Source: Pseudomonadota bacterium
GTDB lineage: Bacteria > Pseudomonadota > Alphaproteobacteria > Paracaedibacterales > CAITNM01
DNA length: 6,122 nt
Assembly (NCBI GenBank): GCA_026400695.1
Contig: JAPLON010000012.1
Span: 1-6,122 of the forward strand
Direction: 5' to 3'
The position numbers and the translations under genes are program-made. Positions 5,533 through 6,122 of the stretch are shown piece after piece (position 1 is the stretch's first letter; every line of letters starts with the position of its first letter). The notes beneath the pieces are model-generated. The model searched no databases. It was given only the letters and a program-made list of their open reading frames with translations, and was not told the DNA's origin.

Positions 5533-6122
5533 ATGTTAAAAATTTTATCGGTATGTTCTTTGCTTGTGTGCACCTCTCTGCTTGTGTGGTGGTTTCGTTC
5601 TGGAGAATCCCCCCTTGATAGCATGGAGGGAGTAGTTGATGTGGATGACGAAATTGAAGCTGAAACTAAAAAAATAGATAGTGATAAAAACAAACCAGAG
5701 GAAGAAAAAATTGAGAAAGTCTCCGACGATTTGAATAAGCCAAGTAAAGTTAAAAATATTGAAGATGAGAAAAACAAGCAAAAAGAGATTGAAACTAAAA
5801 AAAGCGATAACGAAGTAAAGAAATCAGAAGATCCTGTTGATGATACGGCTGCCAAGACGTCACCTGATGGGTTTAATGTTACAGTCAAAGACTTAACCAT
5901 AAATGGTAAGAATGTACGCGTTTCTCCGTTTGCAGGTGTTGGAGTTGTAACTGTCAATTTTTGCTTTAAGCATGCAGGAAAAAAGATGTCTCCTAAGCAA
6001 AAGGAGGCCTTGGTGGATTTGTTGTCAAAATCACTTGGAGAATCAACAGAATCTAAAAATAACGATCAAGTAGAAAATTACAAGCGTGAAAAAAATATTC
6101 AAGTAGGTTTTTCTGGTGTAGA
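5533..6122 (+). CDS. M16 (insulinase-type) family protein, apparently non-catalytic, N-terminal part
   Basis: The frame opens at ATG 5533 and runs off the window after 196 full codons. Residues 4-20 form a hydrophobic segment, a likely signal anchor or signal peptide; there is no proper lipobox. Residues 31-110 are an extremely Lys/Glu/Asp-rich, probably disordered linker. From about 111, a segment with NGKNVRVSP and VTVNFCFKHAGKK looks like the first beta-alpha unit of M16 peptidases. At the place of the zinc motif HxxEH the sequence is VDLLSKS (161-167), so both His and the Glu are missing, as in the non-catalytic partner of M16B pairs. Such proteins often follow a DUF3035 gene in Alphaproteobacteria and act in the envelope, where a catalytic partner gene would be expected nearby. 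It is probably co-transcribed with bamF. The family assignment is moderately secure, since most of the protein is unseen. Confidence 0.6.
   Translation, partial: MLKILSVCSLLVCTSLLVWWFRSGESPLDSMEGVVDVDDEIEAETKKIDSDKNKPEEEKIEKVSDDLNKPSKVKNIEDEKNKQKEIETKKSDNEVKKSEDPVDDTAAKTSPDGFNVTVKDLTINGKNVRVSPFAGVGVVTVNFCFKHAGKKMSPKQKEALVDLLSKSLGESTESKNNDQVENYKREKNIQVGFSGV

Noticed and set aside
5313..5957. Long minus-strand open frame opposite bamF and the M16-like gene
   Set aside because: Its product is a Ser/Phe/Leu-rich low-complexity chain, the expected antisense of Lys/Glu/Asp-rich codons; it overlaps two supported genes.

Overview
The window reads as a junction between the right end of an integrated prophage and ordinary chromosome of an AT-rich alphaproteobacterium, plausibly an obligate or host-associated one such as a Rickettsiales or Holosporales relative. 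The lineage call rests on three things: a 41-residue ribosomal protein L36 of the form usual in Alphaproteobacteria, a DUF3035/BamF-type lipoprotein (an outer-membrane assembly subunit known from Alphaproteobacteria), and the BamF gene followed directly by an M16-peptidase-like gene. Species cannot be named from the sequence alone.

Bases 1 to about 2482 are prophage. The left part is the 3' end of a long virion-type protein, probably a DNA-ejection or internal virion protein, with a glycine-rich hydrophobic segment near its C-terminus. A complete tyrosine-recombinase integrase follows on the minus strand. Its upstream region, about 230 bases, is dense in short repeats and palindromes. It ends in the 3' end of a tRNA gene, probably tRNA-Lys, whose 5' half is absent. 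This is the attachment-site scar; the rebuilt intact tRNA should lie at the other prophage end, left of this window.

Bases 2483 to 6122 are chromosome. truA (tRNA pseudouridine synthase A) starts only about 20 bases after the tRNA scar. It converges, with two bases between stop codons, on a minus-strand pair made of rpmJ (L36) and a thioredoxin-reductase-like ferredoxin-NADP reductase. That pair is served by a near-perfect sigma-70 promoter with a 21-base palindrome just upstream. Facing the other way are rpiB (ribose-5-phosphate isomerase B), then bamF, then the start of an M16-like gene that runs off the window and lacks the zinc-binding motif at the expected place.

No previously undescribed system is evident. 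The points most worth a second look are the mosaic tRNA scar and its consequence for truA expression, the zinc-less M16-like protein with a long charged linker, and the Asp at +2 of the BamF lipoprotein.
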